The translations under genes were made by a program, and so were the position numbers. A DNA stretch of 64,000 nt from Streptomyces fulvoviolaceus. Its GTDB lineage: Bacteria; Actinomycetota; Actinomycetes; Streptomycetales; Streptomycetaceae. The stretch lies in contig NZ_JOEY01000007.1 of NCBI RefSeq assembly GCF_000718165.1, forward strand, positions 62,001 to 126,000, in the 5' to 3' direction. Below, piece by piece: positions 25,955-34,479 of this stretch (positions are counted from its first letter, which is position 1; each line of letters begins with the position of its first letter). Below the pieces are notes generated by a model that saw only the letters and a program-made list of their open reading frames with translations, did not search any database and was not told the origin of the DNA.

Positions 25955-28072
25955 ATGGCCTCCATGACGATCGGGGTGGATGTGCGCACGGCGGCGGCCG
26001 AGTTCGACCGGACCGCCGTGGCGGACATCGAGTCGGCTGCCGAGGACGAGCGCAAGCAGGTGCTGGCCCAGTTTCCCTTGGAGGAGTGGGCAAAGCTGCC
26101 GCTGGAGCGCTACGCCCTCGGGCAGGGCTCGCCGCCCGGGTCGGGGCCGACGTACTGCCGGCTCATGGAGTTCGGCACTCCCCACCTGGGCAGCATCAAG
26201 GGCGGCAGTGCCGCGAAGCACATCATGTACCACCACAACTCCGGCGAATGGCGGCTGGCCGCTCCGCTGAGGGGTATGGACCCGCAGGACGCGTGGGCGG
26301 AACTGCGCGGACAGTTCGTCCGGGCCTTCGACGCCGTCGGGGCAGGAGACTTCGAGGCTCTGGACGACCTCGAAGTGCTGCGGTATGGGCCGACGTTGGT
26401 GACGAAGTCCCTGGCAACCTACTTCCCGCAGCACTTCCTGCCAATCTACGCGGCCGAGCATCTGCGGACGTTCGTCACGCTGCTCGGCGGCGAGGCGCGG
26501 GCCGGCGTACCTGCCTCGCGCACAAACCAGCAACTGCGAGAACTCGTGCGTAGCCGTGAGGAGTTCGAGGGCTGGACGGGACAGGAGGTGATGCGCTTCC
26601 TGTACAAGCACTTCAATCCCCGGCAACGCACCATCTGGAAGATCGCTCCCGGCGAGCGCGGCCGTCTGTGGGAGGAATGCCGGGACGGCGGGTTCATCTG
26701 CGTCGGGTGGGACGAGCTCGGCGATCTCGGCCAGTACCAAAGCGACACGGAACTGAAGCAGGCCCTGGACGCGCACTGGCCGCGGAGCAGTGGCGGCAGC
26801 CTGACCCTGGCCCGCCGGCTGCTGGCCTTCCGGGACCTGGAGGCGGGAGACCGAGTCGTCGCCAACCGCGGGACGGACGAGATCCTGGCCACCGGCAGGG
26901 TCGACGGGAGCTACCGCTACGACCCGGAACGGCCGGAGTTCCACCACGTCATCCCTGTGGCCTGGGACCTCTCCCACGCGCAGAAACTGTCGAAGCCCCA
27001 GCACGGGTGGCGGTCCACCTTCGCCAAGGTCGACGCGTCCCTCTTCGCCCGGTTCACCGCACACAACGCCGACTCCGGCTCCAACTCCGTCCCGGGTACA
27101 GGCCAGACGCAGGCGGCCACGCCGGTCGCGCTGCCCGAGGACGTGCAGGCCGTACTGGACGCCCTGGAGCGCAAGGGCCAGGTGATCCTGCACGGACCGC
27201 CCGGGACGGGCAAGACCCGGCTCGCGCTCGGCGCCGCCCTCGCCCTGGACGGGCGCGCGGACGTGCTCGGGGCCGACGCCCGCCAACGTGCCGAGGCGCA
27301 GGCCGAGATGCTGCACGGCGACCGTGTCAGCATGGTCACCTTCCATCCCTCCTACGGCTACGAGGACTTCGTCGAGGGCTTCAAGCCGGACCTGAGCGCC
27401 ACCGGCCCGGGGCTCACCCTCGCTCTCACGGACGGCCTGTTCCACAGCCTGTGCAGTCGGGCCGCCGCCCATCCCGACCAGACGTTTCTGCTGGTCGTCG
27501 ACGAGATCAACCGCGGTGACCTGCCGCGGATCTTCGGCGAGTTGATCACGCTCCTCGAACTCGACAAGCGGAACCTGCCGGTCGCCCTGCCCGTCAGCAA
27601 GCGACGCTTCTCCGTACCGCCGAACGTCCGGGTCATCGGCACGATGAACACCGCCGACCGGAGCATCAGCCACCTGGACGCCGCGGTTCGCCGCCGCTTC
27701 GCGTTCCTGCCCGTGGGCCCGGACCCGGACGCGGTTTCCGGGACCGTCGGGCCTCTGGACCTGGCCGCGTTCTTCGAGTCCCTCAACACCCGCATCGCCT
27801 GCCATCTCGACGCCGACCACCAGATCGGGCACGCCTACCTGCTGCGCGACGGTGAGCCGATCGCCACCGAGGAGGATCTGTCCGCGGCCTTCCACCACGA
27901 GGTGATCCCGCTCCTGGAGGACTACTGCCTCGGCCGGGCGGAACTGCTGCACCGTATCCTCGGCGGCCTGGTCGACGCCGAGACCGGGCGTCCGCTCCTC
28001 ATGCCCCCGCAGGACCTGGCGGACGCGCTGGCGACCGAGTTCACCAGCGGCGTTCCCGGCCCGGATGCCTGA
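25955..28072 (+). CDS. mcrB: McrB-type AAA ATPase with EVE-like reader (system 1)
   Basis: 705 residues; ATG at 25955 or 25964. The N-terminal 340 residues include a helical region and a segment (ECRDGGFICVGWDELGDLGQ ... AGDRVVANRGTDEILATGRV) resembling an EVE/PUA-like fold, commonly used to recognise modified bases. The C-terminal half is a McrB-family AAA motor: Walker A GPPGTGKTRLALG near 414, SMVTFHPSYGYEDFVEGFKP, Walker B LLVVDEINRGDLPRIFGEL, and the Asn-rich sensor VIGTMNTADRS with AAVRRRFAF. McrB uses GTP to drive translocation and assembles with the McrC nuclease, which is encoded directly downstream with an 8-base overlap (28065-28072). The system cuts DNA bearing foreign modification. 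Confidence 0.88.
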   Translation: MASMTIGVDVRTAAAEFDRTAVADIESAAEDERKQVLAQFPLEEWAKLPLERYALGQGSPPGSGPTYCRLMEFGTPHLGSIKGGSAAKHIMYHHNSGEWRLAAPLRGMDPQDAWAELRGQFVRAFDAVGAGDFEALDDLEVLRYGPTLVTKSLATYFPQHFLPIYAAEHLRTFVTLLGGEARAGVPASRTNQQLRELVRSREEFEGWTGQEVMRFLYKHFNPRQRTIWKIAPGERGRLWEECRDGGFICVGWDELGDLGQYQSDTELKQALDAHWPRSSGGSLTLARRLLAFRDLEAGDRVVANRGTDEILATGRVDGSYRYDPERPEFHHVIPVAWDLSHAQKLSKPQHGWRSTFAKVDASLFARFTAHNADSGSNSVPGTGQTQAATPVALPEDVQAVLDALERKGQVILHGPPGTGKTRLALGAALALDGRADVLGADARQRAEAQAEMLHGDRVSMVTFHPSYGYEDFVEGFKPDLSATGPGLTLALTDGLFHSLCSRAAAHPDQTFLLVVDEINRGDLPRIFGELITLLELDKRNLPVALPVSKRRFSVPPNVRVIGTMNTADRSISHLDAAVRRRFAFLPVGPDPDAVSGTVGPLDLAAFFESLNTRIACHLDADHQIGHAYLLRDGEPIATEEDLSAAFHHEVIPLLEDYCLGRAELLHRILGGLVDAETGRPLLMPPQDLADALATEFTSGVPGPDA

Positions 28073-29312
28073 CCGCACCCCGGTCCAGCTCGACGAGTAC
28101 GAGTCCGCCCCGCTGGAGCCCGATCAGCTCACTCCCCGGGACGTCGACCGCCTGCACGCCCTCCAGGCACGGGGCTGCGTCACCCTGACCAGGGAGCGCA
28201 ACGGGTGGCGGCTCAAGGCCGACGCGACCGTCGGGATCCTGGTCCTGGACCGTGTCCGCGTGGTCATCGCACCCAAGTTCGCCATTCCGGGAGAGCAGCT
28301 CATGAGCTGGCTCGCCTACGCCCTCGGCACGCCCGTCCCGGCGACGGCCAGGCGGTGGGCCACCGGCCCCGACGGTTACGCCGACCTGGTCGCCGCCGCC
28401 CTGCTCGAAGAGTGCGAGCGGCTGCTGCGGGAGGGACTGCGCCGGGATTACGTACGCCACCGGAGTGTCGAACCGGTGCTCCGGGGACGCCTGGACGTCG
28501 CCGCCCAGGCCACCCGCCGCTACGGGCAACTGGACCAACTGCACGTCCGCACCTTCGACCGGGAGGCAGACATCTGGGACAACCGCGTTCTGGGGAGCGC
28601 GCTGAACGCGGCGCTCACCCTGACCGCCAGTCCCGACCTTGCGCGCGCCCTGCACGGCGCCGCCGGCGCCTTTCCGCAGGCCCTGACCCCGGCCGCGGCG
28701 CTCCGCGCTCTGGACCGTACTAACTACACGCGCCTGAACGCCCGCTACCGGCCCGCCCACACCTGGGCCCGCCTGCTGCTGCGCGGCGGAGGCGTGACCG
28801 ATCTGCTCACCGACCACGGCACCAAGGCGGACGGTCTCCTGCTCGCCATGCCCGCCCTCTGGGAAGCCGTCGTCCGCCGTCTCGGCACCGAGGCCGCCGG
28901 CGTGCATGGCGGCCACGCCGTGCCCGGCGGAAGCGGCGTCGGCATCACAGTCCGCGGAGACCTGGGCAGCGCCTCGACCTTCCGACCCGATCTCCTGCTC
29001 AGCCTTCCAGGACTTCCAAGACAGGACACGGCACATCGCAGGCTGCTGCCCGTGGACGCCAAGTACAAGCGCTACGACCGCCACAGCGTGAACGCGGCCG
29101 ACGTCCACCAGCTCCTCACCTACTGCAGCGGCTACGCGGCCGCCGACGCCCCGATGGCCGTCATCGTCCATCCCCAGCCGGGCGGTCATGCCCAGCGAAC
29201 CCTCAAAGTGCGCAGCCCCAAAGGCCTGTTGGGCAATATCCACGTCCTCGGTGTCGACACCCGCACCACGCCTGAGCAGGCGGCGGCCTGGATCGGCTCA
29301 GTACTGCGCTGA
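28065..29312 (+). CDS. mcrC: McrC-type nuclease subunit (system 1)
   Basis: 415 residues. The front half has the McrC pattern, with GWRLKADATVGILVLDRVRV, IAPKFAIPGEQLMSWLAYAL and VRHRSVEPVLRGRLD. The C-terminal PD-(D/E)xK nuclease shows FRPDLLL (Asp about 308) followed by VDAKYKRYDR (Asp331, Lys333), then ADVHQLLTYCSGYA. McrC is the nuclease partner of McrB. The start ATG lies inside the end of mcrB, so the subunits are translated together. Confidence 0.88.
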   Translation: MPDRTPVQLDEYESAPLEPDQLTPRDVDRLHALQARGCVTLTRERNGWRLKADATVGILVLDRVRVVIAPKFAIPGEQLMSWLAYALGTPVPATARRWATGPDGYADLVAAALLEECERLLREGLRRDYVRHRSVEPVLRGRLDVAAQATRRYGQLDQLHVRTFDREADIWDNRVLGSALNAALTLTASPDLARALHGAAGAFPQALTPAAALRALDRTNYTRLNARYRPAHTWARLLLRGGGVTDLLTDHGTKADGLLLAMPALWEAVVRRLGTEAAGVHGGHAVPGGSGVGITVRGDLGSASTFRPDLLLSLPGLPRQDTAHRRLLPVDAKYKRYDRHSVNAADVHQLLTYCSGYAAADAPMAVIVHPQPGGHAQRTLKVRSPKGLLGNIHVLGVDTRTTPEQAAAWIGSVLR

Positions 29313-29649
29313 CCACCATGACGAGGGCCGGTTCGTCCAGCAACGCTCGGGTCAGCCCGGGGCTGGCTTTCCCCCTCGTGGTGGGACGGTCACTACCAGC
29401 GCACCACTCCGCACTCGCCCCTCCTCCCCTCGGACACCTACTCGGGTATGAAGACCGAGGGCAGGAACCCCGACTGGTCCTATCTGTAGGGCACCCGCCT
29501 GAACACCAACTTCAGGACCGTGCGCCGGGAGACGTGGTCGCCGAGGTCAACAAGAAGAGCGCCGAACCGTGGGCCCGTACACCGGTGAAGGTCAGGCAGA
29601 TCCTGCTCGCCACGGGCGCGCACACCGGGCCACGTATACCCTCGCGGTT
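29313..29649 (+). other. Gene-free interval after mcrC
   Basis: This 337-base stretch lies between the mcrC stop and the convergent PIN gene. Short open frames exist on both strands, but none has a ribosome site, a consistent third-position bias or a recognisable motif. I see no convincing terminator with a T tract. Confidence 0.4.
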
Positions 29650-30195
29650 TCAGCGCAACAGATCATCCGCTCTGTGCGGAACACCTCGCAGGTGACGTCC
29701 GGCCTGTTCCATTCCCAGGAGGAGGCCGTGGCCGTCATCGGCCATGACCAGGCCCTCCACGACGGCTTCGCGCATGATGTCGACGGTGTCCTTGACGGTG
29801 ATGCCCTTGCGGCGCGCATAGTGGCCCGCTTCGCCGTCGTCGGTGATCCACACGGAGCTCGCGAATCCGCTGCGCTGCTCGATGACCACGAGCGTCTCCG
29901 CCTCACCCAGGTGTTGCAGGGGCCGGGACGGGGAGCCCGCGAAGACGACACGGCGGACGCGGTCCACCAGGGTGGTCTCGGCGGGGTCGTCGATCTCGAT
30001 GGGCTCGCCGAGCCAGCCGCCGGCGGTCACCTGACTCAGCTTCGGCCAGTACCGCGTCGACTGCTCGGCCTCGGCCGCGACGGCCTCCGTCCAACGGCCC
30101 CGGCCGTCAAGGACCTTCTCCAGCAGGGTCAGACGGTCGACGGCGGCGAAATTGCACAGCACAGTGTTGTCGGGGAACCAACAGTGGCGCGTCAT
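29650..30195 (-). CDS. PIN-domain toxin-like protein
   Basis: 181 residues. PIN features are visible: PDNTVLCNFAAVDRLTLL near the N-terminus (first acidic residue Asp), GEAETLVVIEQR in the middle, and VWITDDGEAGHYARRKGI near the C-terminal side. PIN domains are metal-dependent RNases. The start codon overlaps the stop of the upstream XRE-ImmA gene (30192-30195), so they form a coupled pair. PIN proteins with this layout are known partners of 'XRE + metallopeptidase' proteins in toxin-antitoxin-like loci. RNase activity and toxicity are inferred from the family. Confidence 0.72.
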   Translation of the reverse strand: MTRHCWFPDNTVLCNFAAVDRLTLLEKVLDGRGRWTEAVAAEAEQSTRYWPKLSQVTAGGWLGEPIEIDDPAETTLVDRVRRVVFAGSPSRPLQHLGEAETLVVIEQRSGFASSVWITDDGEAGHYARRKGITVKDTVDIMREAVVEGLVMADDGHGLLLGMEQAGRHLRGVPHRADDLLR

Positions 30196-31373
30196 GGCTG
30201 GTAGACCAGGTCCCCTTCATCCACGTCAGTGCTGAACGACGCGCCCTCTTGCGGAGCCGGTTCGGGTTCGAGCGCCTCGCGAATCCTGTCGACGTCCATG
30301 CCTGTGTATGCGGCCAGCGGACGCAGGGTGGTGTCCCCCGCGAGGTATGCCTCATACAGCAACTGGGCCGGGCGGAAAGGCAATCGCTTGGCCTGCGACC
30401 ACGTGGCACGGGCCTCGAAGAGGTCGCTCTGTCCGGTCAGCCAGTGGCAGTCCTGCGTCGTGAGCCCGCGCAGTCTGTCGGCCGTCCCGGGGGCGATGAC
30501 GCCCAACTGCGCAAGCCGTGCCGCGAGAGCGCTGGGAGACACCTGGAAGCGCACGACCAATGAGGTGAGTTGCTCGTCCGTGAGATCGCCTTCCCTCACC
30601 TCTGCGTCGATCTCACTCCGGGGCATCAGGAGATTCGCGGCGAACACGTTGGCACGCACCTCGGTCAGGTCCCTCTGGCGCCCCGGGGACAGTTGAGTCT
30701 CTGTCAGCAGGTCCTGGGCGTCCCTAGCCAGAATGTGCCCGAGTTCGTGAGCGAGGGTGAATCGCTGGCGGGTCGGCACTTTGGTTCGCGCGACCATGAC
30801 GAGTCGGAATCCGTCCGCCTGCCAGGCAGCGCCGTCGATTCCATCGGGCAGACCGATCTTCGCCACGTCAACACCAAAAGTGTGCTCCAAAGCATGGAGC
30901 AGATCGGCGGTGTCCAGGCCGCCGATCGCTGGAGTGCCTGCGGCGGCGAGTCGGGTGAGTGCGTCCTCTGCGAGAGTCACGCCCTGGTCGACGTAACGCT
31001 TGAGGTCCGGGCGGACAGAGGGCAACTCCGGCAGTTCGGGCGACAGGTCCAGGAGCTCCAGCACCTCGTGCGCCGTGGTGAACCTTTCGACGAGGTCCTT
31101 GAGCCTGTCGAGGCTGTGCTCACCGACCGCGGGCGCGCTGGTGCGGGCCGCGATGGCGGGGCGCAGCGGCTCACGGCCGGTCAGCAGCCAGTCGACCGTG
31201 GTGTTGCCGAACTCCGCGATCCGGGCGAGATCGAGCGACGTGAACCTGCGGACACCACTGAGGGACTTCGACAACTTGTCGGGAGTCAGCCCGATGCCCT
31301 CGGCGAACGCCGACTGGTTGACCGAGGCTTCGTCCATGACCTTGCGTACACGGTCCGTCACAGTTTCGCCCAT
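30192..31373 (-). CDS. XRE-type HTH with ImmA/IrrE metallopeptidase domain
   Basis: 393 residues from ATG 31373 (MGETVTDRVRKVMDEASVNQ). Residues about 8-65 form an XRE helix-turn-helix (QSAFAEGIGLTPDKLSKSLS). Residues about 170-290 form an ImmA/IrrE zinc peptidase with the HELGH motif in FTLAHELGHILARDAQD near 207 and the following EVRANVFAANLLMP segment (a second metal-ligand helix). Such proteins usually repress their own operon and regulate a toxin by proteolysis. The PIN gene follows with a 4-base overlap. Longer upstream starts are open but lack family features. Confidence 0.8.
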   Translation of the reverse strand: MGETVTDRVRKVMDEASVNQSAFAEGIGLTPDKLSKSLSGVRRFTSLDLARIAEFGNTTVDWLLTGREPLRPAIAARTSAPAVGEHSLDRLKDLVERFTTAHEVLELLDLSPELPELPSVRPDLKRYVDQGVTLAEDALTRLAAAGTPAIGGLDTADLLHALEHTFGVDVAKIGLPDGIDGAAWQADGFRLVMVARTKVPTRQRFTLAHELGHILARDAQDLLTETQLSPGRQRDLTEVRANVFAANLLMPRSEIDAEVREGDLTDEQLTSLVVRFQVSPSALAARLAQLGVIAPGTADRLRGLTTQDCHWLTGQSDLFEARATWSQAKRLPFRPAQLLYEAYLAGDTTLRPLAAYTGMDVDRIREALEPEPAPQEGASFSTDVDEGDLVYQP

Positions 31374-31522
31374 GAGTTCACCATACGAGCGAGATGCGAA
31401 AATCGCAACACAGGCGGCCGCGACTCCGGGCACTGACACGTCGGAGACCCCCACGCGAGCTCGACAGGCAAGACCTTAGAACATACGTACACACCCCTAG
31501 TCGCTGCAGATTTCATAAGCAC

Positions 31523-31537
31523 GTTGACAGTGCTAAC
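31523..31537 (+). promoter_or_regulatory. Degenerate copy of the GTTGAC palindrome / possible -35
   Basis: The sequence GTTGACAGTGCTAAC has one perfect GTTGAC half-site and a 4-of-6 second half. It lies 115 bases before the ATG of the RecF/SMC-like ATPase and in the divergent region with the XRE-ImmA gene. TTGACA is also a consensus -35, but no good -10 follows at the right distance. Confidence 0.25.
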
Positions 31538-31637
31538 AGATGCACGTCATGCTCGTACCCACAACGGCGCACCGTCCCCTGGCGACACCTCGGGCACACC
31601 CGCCGCAGCCATCCAGCGCACCCGAGGAAGCCGAGCC

Positions 31638-34034
31638 ATGAGCGAAACCGCCCTGCGTGATCTCCTCCTCGCCCGCCTGCACGAATCCGGGCTGTCCGCG
31701 GAGGAACAGGCCCAGCTGCGCGATCTACTGCCCGCCCCGCAGGAGCGGAGCGGCGGCCGCTCCGGAACCGTGTACATACGGTCCATCACCGCCGCCGGCT
31801 GGCGCGGCATCGGGCCCGCCGCCACTGTCCAGCTTCATCCCGGACCCGGACTGACACTGGTGACGGGCCGCAACGGCTCCGGCAAGTCGAGCTTCGCCGA
31901 GGCCGCGGAAATGGCCCTGACAGGCGACAACTTCCGCTGGCAGGGACGCACTCAGGTGTGGAAGAAGGGCTGGCGCAACCTCCACGAGCACTCCTCGCCC
32001 GAGGTCGCTGTCAAACTCTGCTTCGACGCCGGCAGTGACGGCTCCAAGGAGCCCGTGACCGTACGCCGGGTCTGGCACGGCGAAGGGCTTGAAGAGTCCC
32101 GTACCGTCGTCGAACAAGCCGGAAAGCCCACCGGTGAAGACCTGCACGACGTGATCGACGCCGAACAGTTGTCGCTGTACCGGCCCTTCCTCCCCTACGC
32201 CCAGCTCGGAGCGGTCATCAACGGGCCGCTCACCACCCTGCACGACGAGATCTCCCGGATCATCGGCCTCGAACTCCTCAGCGACACCGACACGGCGGCC
32301 CGGGCTCGGGCCAAGACCCTCACCGAGACCGAGAACGCGGCCAAGGCCCTCACCGCCACGGTGATCAAGGAGCTGTCGGAGGTGGACGACCCGCGCGCCG
32401 CGGAGGCGGTCGCCGCTCTCTCCGGCCGGAGCCCCGACCTCGACGTCGTCCGGGCCCTGCTGAAGGGCCACAGTGTCGCGGACGAGACGCACCTGTCCCG
32501 GCTGCGCCGACTGGCCACTATGGAGAGTCCGGACCACCAGACGGTCACGAAGGCCGTGGCCCGGCTGCGCTCGGCGGCCGCCGTGGCCGACGACGCCCGT
32601 CATGGCTCCGCCGGGGACGCCCGGCAGCTGATCAAGCTGCTTGAGGCCGCGCTGGAACACCGCCGCCGCCATCCCGGCATCTCCGACTGCCCGGTCTGCG
32701 GCAGCACGGATCTTCTGGATCGCACGTGGGCGGAGCGGACGCGCGCGCAGGTCGAAAGACTCCAGGCGGAGGCAGCGGACGCCGAGGCCGCGCACCGCGA
32801 ACTGGCTGCCGCCGTACGAGAGGTGCACGACCTGATGCAGCCTCCTCCTGCCTGGCTCCAGGCCGACGAACCCTCACTCGCCGCGCTCTGGCGCGATCTG
32901 ACGGCCTGTCGCGCCGTACGGGAACCGCGTGAGCTGGCGGACCGGGCGGAACGCGCCGCGGCCGTCCTCAGTGACGCTTGTCTCCAGGTGCGCGACGCCG
33001 CCGCCGGCCGCATCACGGCGCAGAACGGGCGTTGGCAGCCCGTAGCGGCACGGCTGTCCACGTGGCTTGGGCAGGCGGAGGCCGCGCACGCAGCGAAACC
33101 TGTCGCCAACCAGGTCAAGGCGGTACGCGCCTGGTTGCGCGCACTCACTGACGAGTTGCGGGACGCCCGGTTCAAGCCGTTCGCCGACCAGTCCGGGCAG
33201 ATCTGGCGGCTGTTGTGCGAGCGCAGCAGTGTCTCGCTGGGTGCGATCGGGCTCACAGGCGTCGGTCCGCAGCGGCAGGTCAGTCTTCCCGTCTCCGTGG
33301 ACGACGCCGACGCGCCCGCCTTCGGCGTCATGAGCCAGGGCGAGCTGCACTCACTCGCCCTCTCCCTGTTCATCCCGCGCGCCACCCACCAGGACAGTCC
33401 GTTCGGCTTCGTGGTCATCGACGACCCAGTGCAGTCCATGGACCCGGAGAAGGTGGACGGCCTCGCCAAGGTCCTCGATCTGTACGCCCAGCACCGGCAG
33501 GTTGTCGTCTTCACCCACGACGCCCGGCTCGGGGAAGCCATCGAGCGCCTCGGCCTGCGAGCCACGGTCATGGCCGTCTCCCGGCAGCCCGACTCCGTCG
33601 TTGAAGTCGTCCCCGTCAGCGACCCGGTGAGCCAGGCGCTGGACGAGGCGAGGGCCGTCGCCCTCGACCCGCACCTGCCGCCGGAGGTGGCCGACCGGGT
33701 GCTGCCGTCGATGTGCCGCCTCGCCGTGGAGGCGGCGTACCAGGGCACCGCCCGGCGCACCCTTCACGAAGCGGGGCTGGAGCAGAGCAGGATTCAGGAG
33801 AAGGTCACCCGGCCCGGTCCCCTCACCGGCCTCGCCGCGATCGCGATGGGCATGGAGGGGGCAGGACCGGCCGACGTGCTGGACGCGATCGCACGCGATC
33901 ACGGCGCCTCTGCACGGGACTTGATCCGGCTGCTGAACCAGGCCTCCCACCAGGCTCCGACCACTCCTGTCGGCGACCACCGTGATCTGGTCAGGCGTAC
34001 GGAGCGGCTCGCCAAGGCGGTGCAGGCCCGGTGA
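31638..34034 (+). CDS. RecF/SMC-like AAA ATPase
   Basis: 798 residues from ATG 31638 (MSETALRDLL). Walker A GRNGSGKSSFAEAAE lies near 77-84. A long charged middle contains CPVCGSTDLLDR near 350, a possible zinc-binding turn between coiled-coil arms. The signature segment MSQGELHSLALSLF is followed by Walker B FVVIDDPVQSMDPEK near 595 and VVFTHDARL. This is the layout of RecF/RecN/Rad50-like ABC ATPases found in many defence systems. The last about 130 residues are helical. The next gene begins inside its stop codon (GTGA at 34031-34034), indicating a joint system with the small protein. DNA end or structure sensing is plausible, but no nuclease domain is seen here. Confidence 0.75.
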   Translation: MSETALRDLLLARLHESGLSAEEQAQLRDLLPAPQERSGGRSGTVYIRSITAAGWRGIGPAATVQLHPGPGLTLVTGRNGSGKSSFAEAAEMALTGDNFRWQGRTQVWKKGWRNLHEHSSPEVAVKLCFDAGSDGSKEPVTVRRVWHGEGLEESRTVVEQAGKPTGEDLHDVIDAEQLSLYRPFLPYAQLGAVINGPLTTLHDEISRIIGLELLSDTDTAARARAKTLTETENAAKALTATVIKELSEVDDPRAAEAVAALSGRSPDLDVVRALLKGHSVADETHLSRLRRLATMESPDHQTVTKAVARLRSAAAVADDARHGSAGDARQLIKLLEAALEHRRRHPGISDCPVCGSTDLLDRTWAERTRAQVERLQAEAADAEAAHRELAAAVREVHDLMQPPPAWLQADEPSLAALWRDLTACRAVREPRELADRAERAAAVLSDACLQVRDAAAGRITAQNGRWQPVAARLSTWLGQAEAAHAAKPVANQVKAVRAWLRALTDELRDARFKPFADQSGQIWRLLCERSSVSLGAIGLTGVGPQRQVSLPVSVDDADAPAFGVMSQGELHSLALSLFIPRATHQDSPFGFVVIDDPVQSMDPEKVDGLAKVLDLYAQHRQVVVFTHDARLGEAIERLGLRATVMAVSRQPDSVVEVVPVSDPVSQALDEARAVALDPHLPPEVADRVLPSMCRLAVEAAYQGTARRTLHEAGLEQSRIQEKVTRPGPLTGLAAIAMGMEGAGPADVLDAIARDHGASARDLIRLLNQASHQAPTTPVGDHRDLVRRTERLAKAVQAR

Positions 34035-34438
34035 CCGGTCGCACCCAGTCCTCCGCGCCCCGTGATGGTCTCTCCACGAACGCTCTCGTCGCCGCCGCCG
34101 ACCACCTGCTCAACCCACCGGGCGACACCACCCTCACCCCCGGTGTCCGAGCACGCGCCGCGGCGATGCTGCTCCGTCTGGCTCTCGACGAGACCCTCGA
34201 CGCCTACTGGCAGACGGTCAGCCCTCGCATGACCCGCAGCCGCGGTCGCACCCGGATGCTCTGCCTGCAGTGGTACGTCACCCCCTCCGTCGCCCGCCAG
34301 TGGTACGCCGTCTGGTCCGACCTCAGCGCCGCCTGCCATCACCACACGTACGAACTACCACCCACACCCGCCGAAGTGCGGGCCTGGCACCAGGACGTGA
34401 GTGAACTGCTGCGAGTCCTGGCTGCAGGCGGAATCTGA
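34031..34438 (+). CDS. Small helical protein, HEPN-like by pattern only
   Basis: 135 residues, predicted mostly helical (GVRARAAAMLLRLALDETLD; VRAWHQDVSELLRVLAAG). The length, the 'LLRLALDE.LDAYW' helix and a His-rich turn (SAACHHHTYELPP) recall small HEPN-type proteins. However, the R-x4-6-H RNase motif is not clearly present, so I do not call it a nuclease. It is coupled to the ATPase by a GTGA overlap and followed 42 bases later by the coiled-coil gene. Its function is unknown. Confidence 0.5.
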   Translation: MTGRTQSSAPRDGLSTNALVAAADHLLNPPGDTTLTPGVRARAAAMLLRLALDETLDAYWQTVSPRMTRSRGRTRMLCLQWYVTPSVARQWYAVWSDLSAACHHHTYELPPTPAEVRAWHQDVSELLRVLAAGGI

Positions 34439-34479
34439 GTCCCGAACCGCTCTACCCCACGCACGTGAGGAGCCACACG

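Noticed and set aside
34031..34438. HEPN RNase assignment for the small ATPase partner
   Set aside because: The helical layout fits, but the R-x4-6-H motif is not clear, so nuclease function is not claimed.
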